Positions 28,878 to 38,679 of a DNA stretch of 64,000 nucleotides are shown here, one piece after another. Origin of the DNA: Ceratotherium simum simum (taxonomy: Eukaryota > Chordata > Mammalia > Perissodactyla > Rhinocerotidae); assembly GCF_000283155.1 (NCBI RefSeq), contig NW_004454229.1, positions 9,381,733 through 9,445,732 of the forward strand, read 5' to 3'. The notes beneath the pieces are model-generated. The model made no database searches. It worked only from the letters and a program-made list of their open reading frames with translations, and was not told the origin of the DNA. Within the stretch, counting starts at the first letter, position 1. Each line of letters begins with the position of its first letter. The position numbers and the translations under genes were made by a program.

Positions 28878-29287
28878 CGCCAGCCCTGGTGGTCTAGTGG
28901 CTAAGATTTGATGCACTCATCACCACGACCCGGGTTGGTATCCTGGTCAGGGAACCACACCACCCATCTGTCGGTTGTCATACTGTGGCAGCTGCGTGTT
29001 GCTGCAGCTATGCATAAAAGCTATGCCACCCATATTTCAAATACCAGCAGGGTCACCCATGGTGGACAGGTTTCAGTGGATCTTCCAGACTAGACAGACT
29101 AGGAAGAAGGACCTGGCCGCCCACGGCCGAAAAATCGACCATGAAAACCCTATGAATAGTAGCAGAGCACTGTCTGAAACAGCGCCGGAAGGTGAGAGAT
29201 GGCGCAAAAAGACCGGGCAGGGTTCCACTCTGCTGTACACAGGGTTGCTAGGAGTCGGAATCAACTTAACGGCACTAACAACAAAAG
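28878..29287 (+). mobile_element. tRNA-headed SINE with a BovB/RTE-like 3' end
   Basis: The head GCCAGCCCTGGTGGTCTAGT, then GGTTGGTATCCTGGTCAGG (B-box region), shows tRNA ancestry. The long body ends GTTGCTAGGAGTCGGAATCA..GGCACTAACAACAAA, close to the BovB/RTE terminus (..agggtcgc.agagtcgga..). A TSD with one mismatch (AAGCATACAAA and AAGTATACAAA) flanks it at 28867-28877 and 29288-29298. Its sequence is unlike the ERE SINEs, so it represents a second tRNA-SINE lineage whose reverse transcriptase was presumably RTE/BovB type. Confidence 0.85.
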
Positions 29288-29304
29288 AAGTATACAAATA
29301 GATA

Positions 29305-29442
29305 TCACTTTTTCATTTTAGAGATAAGAAAACAGACTCAGAGGTTAAACTACTGCTGCTCAAGGTTCCCCTCCCAGCATGTGGCAGGGCAGGATTGGAA
29401 CCCTGAAGGCCAGTCTCCTTCTCCCACACAGCATCGCCCCCT
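29305..29442 (-). mobile_element. MIR SINE fragment, antisense
   Basis: TTTCATTTTAGAGATAAGAA, AACAGACTCAGAGGTTAAAC and GGGCAGGATTGGAACCCTGA. Confidence 0.75.
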
Positions 29443-29629
29443 CCTCCCCAGCACCAGTCTCTCTAAGGAGCATTCTCAAACAGAGTGTGCATTATTCTCC
29501 TCTCCTGAAGGACACTGGTTCTCCAACTATTCAGTGTCCTGCATCTCAGGGCCTGGAAGCTAAGCACAAACTCAATAAGCACTTGAACGACTATCTAGAA
29601 TGCACACTTCCCACCAGCTGCACAGCTAA

Positions 29630-30242
29630 CACTGCTGCAAACCACCATCACCTTACCCACGGATTATCACAGTAGCCTCCTAACTGCATTCTCTACTTCT
29701 GCTCAGACTCCTCTACAATTCTCAAAGCAGCATCAGACTCCTCTACATTATGAAGCTCTCTACGGACATCCTGCCTGACTCCTTCATTTCCCTGCCCTCC
29801 TTGGCCACCTTTCTCCCCCTCCCTTGCCCTGGGCCAGGCACACTGGCCACCCTGCGGTTCTTCAGATACACACAGCACGCTCCCGCCTTCGCATCTGCTG
29901 CTCTCTCTGTCACAATGGCAGGCACCCACGACCTCCTTCAAGTCTGCTCAAATGTCACTTTCTTAGGGAAGCCTTTCCTGATTTACCTACTTAAAATTAC
30001 AAACCCCACCCCCTGCACTCCCAACCTGTCTCCCCTGCTGTGTTTTTCTCCATAACACTTTCCAACATGCCATGTAACTTGCACGTTATTTTGCTTCTTG
30101 TGCGAATATCCCACCTATGATGTAAAGCCCAGCATGGCAGAGCCTGTGTCATTTACTGCTGTATCTTTAGCACGTGGAACGGTGCCTGCCGCACGAGCAA
30201 GTGCTAATGAACACGTGCGCGAGTGAGCGAGTGAGTGAAGGA
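29630..30242 (+). mobile_element. L2 LINE 3' region, sense, longest in the window
   Basis: ATTATCACAGTAGCCTCCTA, AGGCACACTGGCCACCCTG, CTCAAATGTCACTTTCTTAG, GGAAGCCTTTCCTGATTTAC, GGCAGAGCCTGTGTCATTTA and TAGCACGTGGAACGGTGCC run collinear with the L2 3' end for about 600 bp. The terminal GTGAGCGAGTGAGTGAAGG is the usual short repeat tail. Confidence 0.92.
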
Positions 30243-30888
30243 AGAAGGAAGGGCATCCTCAAACTGCCCGGGCTTCCACGAGTATCCACGACAGACCAGA
30301 GGCACCCATGTTCCCCCAGGAACTTACAGGACTCCAAGGTCTTTCTGTTCATGCTTTCTTCTTCTCTCTTCCCTCCCCCCCTCCACCCCCCTTCCCCACT
30401 CGCATTCCTTGCGTCTCAATTTGGAAAAATAGAGTTTTACCTGAAAAACCTAAATCCTGTAATGTAATCAGGGGGGACACAGACCCCCTGCTCATTTCAG
30501 ATGGTGGCTGTGAGTACATAGAAACAACAGGTATGTGTCCTTCTCTACCATTTCATCCCCTCCTTGCAGTGGCCATTCTCAATATCTATCTAGTGGCACG
30601 AACCCAAGCATCTGGGTACAAGGCTCAGTTTTTTAAAAATTTCTTTTCAAAAATTAGAAATAAGTTGACATCTAATATAACCCTATGGAGGGAGGTAAAG
30701 GGACCTGGTTAAACACATATACAGCATCTATTTCTGCTTAGCCTTGTACAGTGAGCCGGAACGCCACCTAAGCCGGTAACTCTTCACATAATGATTGCTC
30801 AGCGTGCGATAATGCAATAGTGTCCTTTCCGGACCACAGTCCTGTGTACTAGTCACGGCCCCTTCCCGACAGTTTCATGTCATTTCAG
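30243..30888. other. unique DNA with a C-rich tract
   Basis: Includes the pyrimidine tract 30355-30400. Frames of 97 and 134 codons show no known protein. No repeat is recognised. Confidence 0.4.
30371..30397 (-). other. G-quadruplex-type motif on the minus strand
   Basis: The plus strand reads CCC-T-CCCCCCC-TCCA-CCCCCC-TT-CCCC, four C-runs with loops of 1, 4 and 2. This fits the G3+N1-7 rule on the minus strand. Confidence 0.8.
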
Positions 30889-31008
30889 CTCTGTTATCTC
30901 AACTATAAAGTTACTAAGAACTCCCACTTCATAAGCTTACTGAAAGGAACAAATGAGATGTATCTTTGCAAGTGGTTTATAAATTCTAAGTGTTTAGAAG
31001 CTATATTA
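30889..31008 (+). mobile_element. MIR SINE fragment, sense
   Basis: AGCTCTGTTATCTCAACTAT, ACTGAAAGGAACAAATGAGA and TGCAAGTGGTTTATAAATTC, the sense 3' half. Confidence 0.55.
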
Positions 31009-31120
31009 TCTTGGGCAAGTCACTTACCTTTTTTAAGCCTTAGCTCCCCCATCTGTAAAATGGGGATAATGAACAGTTTACTGTTGAGTGAAGATCAGAT
31101 GAGAGAAGGCACACAAGGAA
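31009..31120 (+). mobile_element. MIR SINE fragment, sense
   Basis: CTTGGGCAAGTCACTTACCT, TTAGCTCCCCCATCTGTAAA and ATGGGGATAATGAACAG. It lies directly behind the previous fragment. Confidence 0.85.
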
Positions 31121-31194
31121 GCCTGGCAGACACACTGTCCCTACGCAGGACGTGTCCCTCACCAAAACGTTTCTGCTCTTCTCGTTCTTACTGA

Positions 31195-31422
31195 CTTAGG
31201 ACAAAATATGACTTCTTTCTTTAATAAACTGCTTTGAAAGCCTTTAACAAAGCACCCTTACATTCTTATTACTAAATTGCTATTTCTAAGCGTACACTGA
31301 AGAAAGCAAAGTGGGAATGACAAGAAGTGATTACAGACCAATGATTTCAGGCTGACACATTAATTGAGCTGGTATGTTTAAGGTACTAATAGTCTCATTT
31401 TTTAAAAGTCACCTTTTAATCA
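31195..31422. promoter_or_regulatory. candidate conserved non-coding element
   Basis: Repeat-free. CCTTTAACAAAGCACC has a SOX/TCF-like ACAAAG, and ACACATTAATTGAGCTGG has a TTAATT homeodomain word. No coding frame. Confidence 0.32.
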
Positions 31423-31424
31423 AA

Positions 31425-31592
31425 ATCCAACCAGTATTTGCTGAATGTACACTAGGTGCATACTACCATATTAGATGCTGTCAGAGTTTTCAAGAATTAT
31501 AATTAGAAATATGTGTTGGATTTAAAAATTAAGATATGATCCCAGACCACAGCCCTTACAATCTAGTTATTACAAAATGACATTTAGTGCCA
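31425..31592 (-). mobile_element. L2 LINE 3' end, antisense, degraded
   Basis: AACCAGTATTTGCTGAATGT, CTAGGTGCATACTACCATAT and GCCCTTACAATCTAGTTATT. Confidence 0.65.
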
Positions 31593-32029
31593 AAAAGTTA
31601 AGTGTCAACAAAAGGTTTTAATGTTTAAGCCATCAATATATTATTCTGAAGCAGCACTTAATTAATTTCCAAGTGGAGGCCACAGAGGCAGAGCTCTGGA
31701 GCTCTGTTGGATGGCCGAGACTGAGCAGGTTCTAGGAGGCACTGCATTCATTCAATGGATCTGTCCTGTGCTGGAAAGTTCCGACGCTGGTCAGTCAGCA
31801 TGTCTGGAAGATGCCAGAGAGCAGAAGCAAGAACCTTGTGGCCTTCAAGTTACCCTAAGTAGAAGAGAACTTGCATAGTCGACATTACTGCAAACTCACC
31901 CTCGTTTGATTCATCTGAAAATGGGAAGAACAAGTAAGACACCACTTATATGCCTTAAGCCCCTCTCCAGAAAGAGGAAACCCCAAATAAAAATACATAT
32001 CACAAAACTCTGGAAATCCTGACTTGAAC
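31593..32029. other. unique DNA, nothing recognised
   Basis: No repeat family or frame of note. 31620-31675 is A+T-rich and 31675-31870 of mixed composition. Confidence 0.4.
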
Positions 32030-32345
32030 TAAGGCAAATGACGCTTGTACACAACTCATTCTTGATTACATTTAAAAGCACGTTCCTGTTGTCAATTTGC
32101 ATGCGTTCTGTGTTGGAAATTAAGCACCCTGGATCTAACAAGGAGCAAACAGTGAAGATCCATCTTGCTGCTGTGGCTTGGGAAAACCTCTGCATCTGTG
32201 TGTTGTGGCCCGTAAAGTCTGTCTATCAGATACACTGTACCTGAATTGATCGGGTAGCCATCTGTATTGATTCGTGCGGCCACCGTGGAAACGCAGCCAC
32301 TGTAACCATTTACTAAGCTTCATGGAGACACAATCTACATTTGCT
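32030..32345. promoter_or_regulatory. candidate conserved non-coding element
   Basis: Repeat-free and balanced in composition. CTTGATTACATTTAAAAGC, GTTGTCAATTTGCATGCG and ACCTGAATTGATCGGG are homeodomain- and POU-like words. Three short frames on different strands cover it, and none is convincing. Confidence 0.36.
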
Positions 32346-32404
32346 TCAATTCCTTCGGGCTGCAGTCTGCAGGCTCTGTCTGGCTAGCTGGGCTCAGTAC
32401 GGAG

Positions 32405-32588
32405 CAATAGGTAACATTTATTGAGCATCAGTCACATGCCTGGTCTGTGCTGAGTGCATGCACTGTACCATCTACCCCTCACGACCACAGGCGCTGAGGA
32501 GCAGAAGCATAGACTCTGAGGGGGGGGGGAAGGTTTCCTTGCTAGTAAACAGGTCCGTCTGACACCAGCACCTAAACTCTGCACTAGA
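32405..32588 (-). mobile_element. MIR SINE, antisense, first of three
   Basis: ACATTTATTGAGCATCAGTC, CACTGTACCATCTACCCCTC and AGTAAACAGGTCCGTCTGAC. It contains a G(10) run at 32520-32529. Confidence 0.75.
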
Positions 32589-32624
32589 AGAAGGGCCCTC
32601 CAGGCCAAGTCATGTCCTGACCAC

Positions 32625-32758
32625 CCACTCACTTCACCTCTTGTAATCTTCCCAACAGTTCTGGATGATGGGCATGCTGAGCACAGGAAACAGAGGCTCA
32701 GAGAAGCTGATTAATTTTCCCAGGAAGAGTCAGAGCTGGGTTTCACTCAGCAGCCAGC
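32625..32758 (-). mobile_element. MIR SINE, antisense, second of three
   Basis: CTTGTAATCTTCCCAACAGT, AACAGAGGCTCAGAGAAGCT and GTCAGAGCTGGGTTTCACTC. Confidence 0.8.
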
Positions 32759-32958
32759 ACTTACAGCCCTTCCTGTGCCCAGGTGCTGTTCTAAGACTGC
32801 ACAGAGTAACACTCAGCAGCTCCATGAGGTGACCACCGCTCTTCACCCGCATTGTACAGAGGAGGAAATCGGGGCCTGTGGAGATCAGTAACTCACCCAA
32901 GGCTACACAGCTGGTGAGCGTCAGAGATTCTGATGTGGGCAGTCAGAGTGTGTGCTCC
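32759..32958 (-). mobile_element. MIR SINE, antisense, third of three
   Basis: CCCAGGTGCTGTTCTAAGAC, CATTGTACAGAGGAGGAAAT and CACCCAAGGCTACACAGCTG. Confidence 0.88.
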
Positions 32959-33664
32959 AAACTTCCATGCTACATCTCTGATGGGGGGCTCCCTGCGTCC
33001 AACCCTCCTCCCCTTCCCTTCCGCCCCAGTTCCTCCCTCCATCAGATCAACGCAGTCTGCCTGGTTCATTCTCTGTCACATGGCTGGGAAGAAGCTGGGA
33101 GACCCTCTGGCACCAAACCTTGGTTCTAGTGCTACACAAACAAGCCGTAGCACTTCTTTCTGTGCTCTGTGGAATTGTCACTTGTCCACCCCATGCCCAC
33201 TGACATCTGTACAATGAAACTATTAGTCTGACATGAATATCAGAAAGGAATTCAAATAAACAAAGGGAGAATCCTTCTAACTTTTCAGGTTCTATCTCCT
33301 CTGAATATGGGCTTTTATTCAAATGCCAAGTATTAGTACGTATATATATATGAAACAAGGGTCCCTAAACAAAACTCTCTTGATTTTTCTTTTGAGCTGT
33401 TAGACGCTCAACCAGGTTAATTTCTTTTAGAATAAGAAAACAGACCTCATCTGCAGTATCTAACCACAGCATTTCCCAAACCTTAGAGTACCAAGGTCCT
33501 GAGAAAAGATCATTACCAAATGTTCTCCACCCACCCAATGGTCAAACAGGTTTAGAGAATGCTACATGTAAGAAACCCCTCCTGCTGATACAGAATGCAC
33601 ACAGACATCACGAAAGACCTGAGAATCTCTTAGGTAATGACATCTTTTGAACACGGCTCAACAC
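32959..33664. other. unique DNA, no gene seen
   Basis: No family is recognised. A short (TA)5 run lies near 33342. Opposed frames of 94 and 103 codons overlap at 33047-33217, which argues for neither. Confidence 0.4.
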
Positions 33665-33842
33665 TACCCAACGTTAATTGAGAACATTCTCTGGTACTCT
33701 GTGCCAGGCACTATTGCAAGTGTATTCCTTGATTTGCTTCATTTTACCCTGACAACAGCCCTAGGAGACAGGTATTATCATTATGCCCATTTTACAGGTG
33801 AGGAGACTGAGGCAGGGTTAAGTTACTTGCTCATATATAGTT
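33665..33842 (-). mobile_element. MIR SINE, antisense
   Basis: CTCTGTGCCAGGCACTATTG, ACAACAGCCCTAGGAGACAG, CCCATTTTACAGGTGAGGAG and CTGAGGCAGGGTTAAGTTAC. Confidence 0.92.
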
Positions 33843-33854
33843 TGCTCCAATCAT

Positions 33855-34208
33855 GTGGAACCACCCAGAAGTTCCCAGAATGAACTTTGCTTTTCTTACC
33901 TCTTTGCCTTTGTCATGGGCTATTTCCTCTGCCTGGAACTCCACAACCCTCTTACCTGGCTGATTCCTACATATCTTTTGACATTCTGCTTCTCCCCAAG
34001 GTTTTCTATCGCCACTCCCTCCGAGGTGGATCAGAAGCTCCTTCTCTGCACCCCCGCTGCACTCATGATGCTGTATTATAAGGATGTTTTTATGTGTCTG
34101 CCCCTGCAGACATGAGAGTTCCTCCATGGGAGGACTGTGTTTTGTTATCTCCTTACCTCCAGTGCTGGGGCCCAGCACTTGGCACACTGCAGATGCTCAA
34201 TGTTTCCT
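33855..34208 (+). mobile_element. L2 LINE 3' region, sense
   Basis: TTCCTCTGCCTGGAACTCCA, CATATCTTTTGACATTCTGC, CCAGTGCTGGGGCCCAGCAC and TTGGCACACTGCAGATGCTC. The frames of 64 to 118 codons here are by-products. Confidence 0.75.
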
Positions 34209-34297
34209 AAGGAAAAAACTCCCTACCTAAGACAGGGACTATTTGCAGGAAAACAGAGTTCACGGAGGACACTAATAACAATAGGTCTGATGACTGA

Positions 34298-34525
34298 GAT
34301 CCTTCTGACATGTCAGCCACTGTGTCGAGCTATGACACAGAGCATACCATTTAACCCTCACCAGAAGCCTTTCAGACATCCGGAAATATTATCTCCATTT
34401 ACAATGAGGCAAATTGAGGCTAAAGAAGGGTAATTAACCTGCCCTAATTCACAGAACCAGTCTGCAAGAACAACAAACTGCAAGATGCAACAGAACCAGG
34501 ATGCAGAACCAAGACCATCCAGTTC
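34298..34525 (-). mobile_element. MIR SINE, antisense
   Basis: CATACCATTTAACCCTCACC, TTACAATGAGGCAAATTGAG and AATTAACCTGCCCTAATTCA. CAGAACCAG recurs at the right end. Confidence 0.75.
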
Positions 34526-34679
34526 CCAGGTTCCTGCTCTTCCCACATGCTGTTCCATGCTGCCATCGGGTAACTTGCATACCTGATTCTTTTTGTAACC
34601 AGAGCACTGAGATCTCTTCTAGAACGTCATTCTCCTAAGAACACTGCCTCTGCCCAGCCTCTTCTCTAACTGTTAAAGG

Positions 34680-34885
34680 AAATGAGCTGAGATGGCCTTC
34701 AGCTCTGCCACGGTGGTGGTGGCTGCAAAAATTAATCCTGTGCCATTCTGCATTTGCTGCTTGTGAATCAAACTGTAAAAGCTAATTTAAAAACTTTCAC
34801 ACTTGGTTTGAATGAGGACTGTCAGCGCTTTGGGAATGCTAAATTGTATACAATTAGCTCAAATGCTGCTAGTTTAGGCACACCC
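34680..34885. promoter_or_regulatory. candidate conserved non-coding element
   Basis: Repeat-free. GCAAAAATTAATCCTGTGCC contains a TAATCC word typical of OTX/PITX-class sites. AAAGCTAATTTAAAAACTTT and CTAAATTGTATACAATTAGC follow; the latter is a near-palindrome around 34840-34860. Function inferred only. Confidence 0.4.
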
Positions 34886-35084
34886 AGCCGCCTCTCAAAT
34901 GAGAAGGCTCCCATGGTCACCCCAAGGAACCAAGGGGAAAGTTGGGGAAAGTCAGAGAAGGTTCCAGCAAAAAGAAGTAGAGAGAAGAGTACGTGGCTCA
35001 TGATAGGATTGTGCACTGATCTGTCTGTCCCAGTGTGTAATCCCATTAAGACGGAGTTCCCTCCCAGGAACACTAGTGCTGGGT

Positions 35085-35290
35085 TTGACCCAGCTGTGCT
35101 GCCTACGACCCACACGGCCTGGGTGATTTAAGTAAGACATTGATGCCTTTGTTTTCTCATCTGTAAAATGGGGATAACACTACAGTCATCATAAAGCTTT
35201 GCTAGGATTTTACAGTGTGCATGCAACACCCTTAGCATGGTACCTCCCATGTAAGAAGCCAGTCGATATTTGCTATTGTTATGCCCATCA
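35085..35290 (+). mobile_element. MIR SINE, sense
   Basis: GTGATTTAAGTAAGACATTG, TTTTCTCATCTGTAAAATGG, GGATAACACTACAGTCATCA and TAGCATGGTACCTCCCATG. Confidence 0.85.
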
Positions 35291-35294
35291 TATG

Positions 35295-35385
35295 CTACCC
35301 TGATAGAATGTGCATGCCCTGAGGCAGAGACAGCTGGTCTTGTTTACCTAGATGTTCCTGGCACATCTGTGTTATCTTAGAGCCC
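35295..35385 (+). mobile_element. L2 LINE 3' tip, sense
   Basis: GATAGAATGTGCATGCCCTG, GGCAGAGACAGCTGGTCTTG and GATGTTCCTGGCACATCTG. Confidence 0.6.
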
Positions 35386-35474
35386 AATCTTCTTCAGGAT
35401 GATTATTATCATCACTAATAATCATATTAGTAATAATACAGTTTGGACTCTCAGTGGGTCATAAGTCTTGCCGA

Positions 35475-35705
35475 CACTTGGGCAGAGTGCGGTGGAAGGA
35501 GCACTGAGCTGGGCCTGGGGAGCTGTGTTCCTGTCCAGGATCTGCCTTTCCTACTGGCCAGGGGCGTCTGCACAGACTATTGGATCTCCCGGCACAGCGT
35601 CTAGCAAATAGCACACCACTGGTAAATGGTTTTGGATGAACAAATAACAAATACTTGATCCTCTATTTTCTCATCTGAAAAATAAAAATAACTGCCTCAG
35701 AAGAA
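35475..35705 (+). mobile_element. MIR-family SINE, sense
   Basis: AGTGCGGTGGAAGGAGCACT, GAGCTGGGCCTGGGGAGCTG and CTATTTTCTCATCTGAAAAA. The head resembles the MIRb/MIR3 variants more than classic MIR. Confidence 0.65.
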
Positions 35706-36252
35706 ACGGACATGAGGGTACTCTGTGAAGGGGAAACAGAGCATCAGGTCAGAGTCAAGGTGACGAGCAGTAAGCGCAAGCCAGCAGAGACGACAGAAGA
35801 GCCACTGCCTCCTCCTCTCCAGGCTCTCGCTTTACCAGCAAGTCCGTCGTCAGCAAAGTCCCCTTTCTGGAGCTATTCCTGCATCTAAACAATAACACCT
35901 CATATCTAAGCGACGTCTAGTGCCCAGTCATCTGATTCAAAAGTTCCATAATCTTTCATGACTACCAAAGGAAAAAAAAGATTTAATAAAAGAATTTTAA
36001 TAACAGCAGTTCAATTTTAAGGCAAAAATAACTGTAATTACTCGGAGCCTTCATAACGTCTAAAACTGATTAACATGCCCCAGCGCTCGTGAGCTGAGAT
36101 GAGGGGCTCATCATGAGCCACGGCCCTGCAGGATGGCGGGTGCCCGTGCTCGGAAAGCACTCCAGACCGCTGCTTCTCCGCACGTGCATTGCGCTCTAAC
36201 CCCTGAAGAGCAAGGGCAACGTGAATGCACAACAGACATGACACGGGGACAG
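35706..36252. other. unique DNA with a CpG-enriched patch at 36050-36250
   Basis: No repeat is recognised. 36050-36250 has roughly a dozen CpGs in 200 bp, more than its neighbours, though too few and too short for a CpG island. A 74-codon minus frame covers it without known homology. Confidence 0.4.
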
Positions 36253-36442
36253 AAGTGAACATCTGCAGAGCTACTGCTGTAGCTCAGGAACTAGCAGGCG
36301 CTTCAGAAACACGGCCACTGTAGATGTGATCACCACCATTTAAAAATGAAACCCTGAAACAGAGAGGTGAGGAACTGGCCCAAGGTCCAGACTAGAAAAC
36401 GGAAGAGGTGAGTGCGTCTGGAACCTGAGGCTCTGTGGGTGC
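36253..36442 (-). mobile_element. MIR SINE, antisense, degraded
   Basis: CATTTAAAAATGAAACCCTG, AACAGAGAGGTGAGGAACTG and GCCCAAGGTCCAGACTAG. Confidence 0.65.
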
Positions 36443-36554
36443 AGAGCTGCCTTCTTTCGCTCACTAAAGGCGGGGAGTGGGCCGAGTGACGTCTAACTCA
36501 TGGCTCCATTACAAGCAGCTCCAGGGTGAAGGTTCTCACGCATCTCAGAGGAGA

Positions 36555-36578
36555 GGGGAGGGAGGAGGGAGCAGAGGG
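36555..36578 (+). other. G-quadruplex-type motif
   Basis: GGGG-A-GGG-AGGA-GGG-AGCAGA-GGG satisfies the G3+N1-7 rule within a purine tract at 36547-36586. Confidence 0.85.
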
Positions 36579-36639
36579 AGGAGGAAGCCGCACGCCAGGT
36601 CACGTTCCAGCTTCAGGCTGATTTCACAGGTATAAGCTT

Positions 36640-36835
36640 GACAGCCTTCTACACATTTCACTTCAAGAATGTCACCTCACAGGTATTTAGATGCAGAAAC
36701 ATTTAGTATTTTAAAACATTCGTCCTTTCAGCAAATAATTAATGATTAAACATTCATCCATTCATCAAATATTGAAACATCAATTCTCAGAGAGACATTC
36801 TGGCCACGCTGTGTAAAATGAAACCCCCACACTTC
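36640..36835. promoter_or_regulatory. possible conserved A+T-rich block
   Basis: Repeat-free. GCAAATAATTAATGATTAAA carries overlapping TAATTA and ATTA sites, followed by CATTCATCCATTCATCAAAT. Motif density is suggestive only. Confidence 0.3.
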
Positions 36836-36910
36836 TTATCTCTGCTTTGCTTTTTTACTAATATTTTAATTATTACAATACACATACAGATACAAATTTA
36901 TCAACTTTTT

Positions 36911-37151
36911 TGTGTGTGTGTGAGGAAGATTGGCCCTGAGCTAACATCTGCCAATCCTCCTCTTTTTGCTGAGGAAGACTGGCCCTGGGCTAACATCCAT
37001 GCCCATCTTCCTCCACTTTATATGGGACGCCGCCACAGCATGGCTTGCCAAGCAGTGTGCCGGTGCACGCCCGGGATCCGAACAAGCGAACCCTGGGCCG
37101 CCACAGTGGAGCGCGCGAACTTAACCGCTTGCGCTACCAGGCCGGCCCCCT
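36911..37151 (-). mobile_element. ERE SINE, antisense
   Basis: TGTGTGTGTGAGGAAGATTG at the left replaces the usual pure T tail. The tail block is followed by a second GAGGAAGACTGGCCCTGGGC, and the head ends ACCAGGCCGGCCCCC. A 17-bp TSD with one mismatch (36894-36910 and 37152-37168) includes AAATTTAT. Confidence 0.95.
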
Positions 37152-37451
37152 AAATTTATAAACTTTTTAATTTATTTATTGTCATCTCAATTACCAAAAA
37201 TGGAAGCTCCCCACTGACAAGAATCTCTAACCTGTTTTGTGGCTGCGGTTCCCCAGCACCTGGAACAGTGTCTGGACCACAGGAAGCCCTCTGAAATAGG
37301 TGTTCAATGGATACCTGAATTAATAAAAGCTGAGGTTACAGCAGCGTAAATGGATAGGCCATTTTTCTGACCCATATGTCAAATTCTCAAAATATAGTGA
37401 CTTGTTTTTAAGTCTCTTTACTTCAGACCGTCTGAATTGCCATCTACCTCC

Positions 37452-37770
37452 TTCAATTATTCAGTCAGTATTTAACAAGTATTTATTGAGCGCCTATGGT
37501 GTGCCAGGCACTGTCTCAGATGCTTGGATTCCAGCTGTGGACAAAACAGATGAAGTCTACAAAGCTCACACTCTGGCAGAGAAACCAACAAATAAAACAG
37601 ACCTTCTATAAAGTTAAGTAGTGATAAGAGTGATGACATCAAACAATCAAACAGAGTAAGGAAAGAGAGTGATGGGGAAAGGCAGGAGGGCAAGGGGCTA
37701 ATTCAGTTCAAGGTCAGGGAAGGCCCCTCGAGCAGGTAAAGCTGTCAGCAAAGATGGGTTATTGGAACCA
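37452..37770 (-). mobile_element. L2 LINE 3' region, antisense
   Basis: AACAAGTATTTATTGAGCGC, GGTGTGCCAGGCACTGTCTC, GTGGACAAAACAGATGAAGT and AAGGTCAGGGAAGGCCCCTC. Confidence 0.92.
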
Positions 37771-37925
37771 GGAGAGGACTTGGGGTCAGCAGGACAGTGG
37801 CCAAGTCCCAAACATGTCCCATCATCAATCCTCAGCATCCTCACCTGGTACAGTGGGAACAGTATCCCCCCCACCTACCTGGCAAAATAGGCCCGCCATG
37901 ACCATCAAATAACACAGCCCAGTTC

Positions 37926-38235
37926 CCCAGGGGTGGGCAAAATGGGTGCAGGTGGTCCACAGGTACAAACTTCCAGTTATAAGACAAGTCCTGGGCTGTA
38001 ACATGGAGCATGGTAACTACAGTTAACAATTCCGTATTGTGTATTTGAAAGTTGCTAAGAGAGTTGATCTTCAAAGCTCTCATCACAAGAAAAAAAAATT
38101 ATAACTATGTGTGGTGATGGCTGTTAACTAAACTGATTGTGGTAATCATTTCACAATATATACATATATCAAATCACTATGTTCCATACCTAAAACTAAT
38201 ACACTGTTATATTTCAATTCTATCTCAACAGAAAA
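37926..38235 (+). mobile_element. L1 LINE 3' UTR (L1M-class), sense
   Basis: TGGGCAAAATGGGTGCAGGT, GGTACAAACTTCCAGTTATA, ATTTGAAAGTTGCTAAGAGA, TGTGTGGTGATGGCTGTTAA and ACTAATACACTGTTATATTT are a classic old mammalian L1 3' end. The A-rich terminus is at about 38230. Confidence 0.93.
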
Positions 38236-38679
38236 GATTCCTGGTTGCTCTTTATACTTCAACTTTTAGTACTTAGATTTAAAATATAAATGGTCAGTTC
38301 AAAATGATGCATAAGAAACATCTGTAATAAAATATAAGAATTTCCAATCAAAGCTGTTTTGAAATAATAGTAGTTGTAGTTTTCTAGCCATTTTGTAGTG
38401 GTTTTAGAGCGCACATACACATAAAAAATCCCAGTTCCCTCACCCGTAAGAAGAAGAGATTGTATTACATGATTTCTATGATCCCTTCTTATTCTAATTT
38501 GCTAAGATGCTACTGATATGAGACAGGCTTATAAACTCTAATTTGCTGCACAAATGTATGAGATAATGGTCATCACGGCTGCAGTTTTTATCGTCATTCC
38601 AGTGACCCACTTTGGTTCCAGAGGTCAGAGCCCCCAGCATCAAAGCATTCTTCAGACTCATTTATTTAAGTGATTTCAA
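38236..38679. other. unique DNA, nothing recognised
   Basis: Mostly A+T-rich, without repeat or gene signal. Confidence 0.4.

Noticed and set aside
28878..28960. Second tRNA-like head
   Set aside because: Part of a 410-bp SINE with its own target duplication.
36050..36250. CpG island
   Set aside because: CpG count is raised but the patch is about 200 bp and only moderately G+C-rich. It does not meet usual length and ratio criteria by eye.
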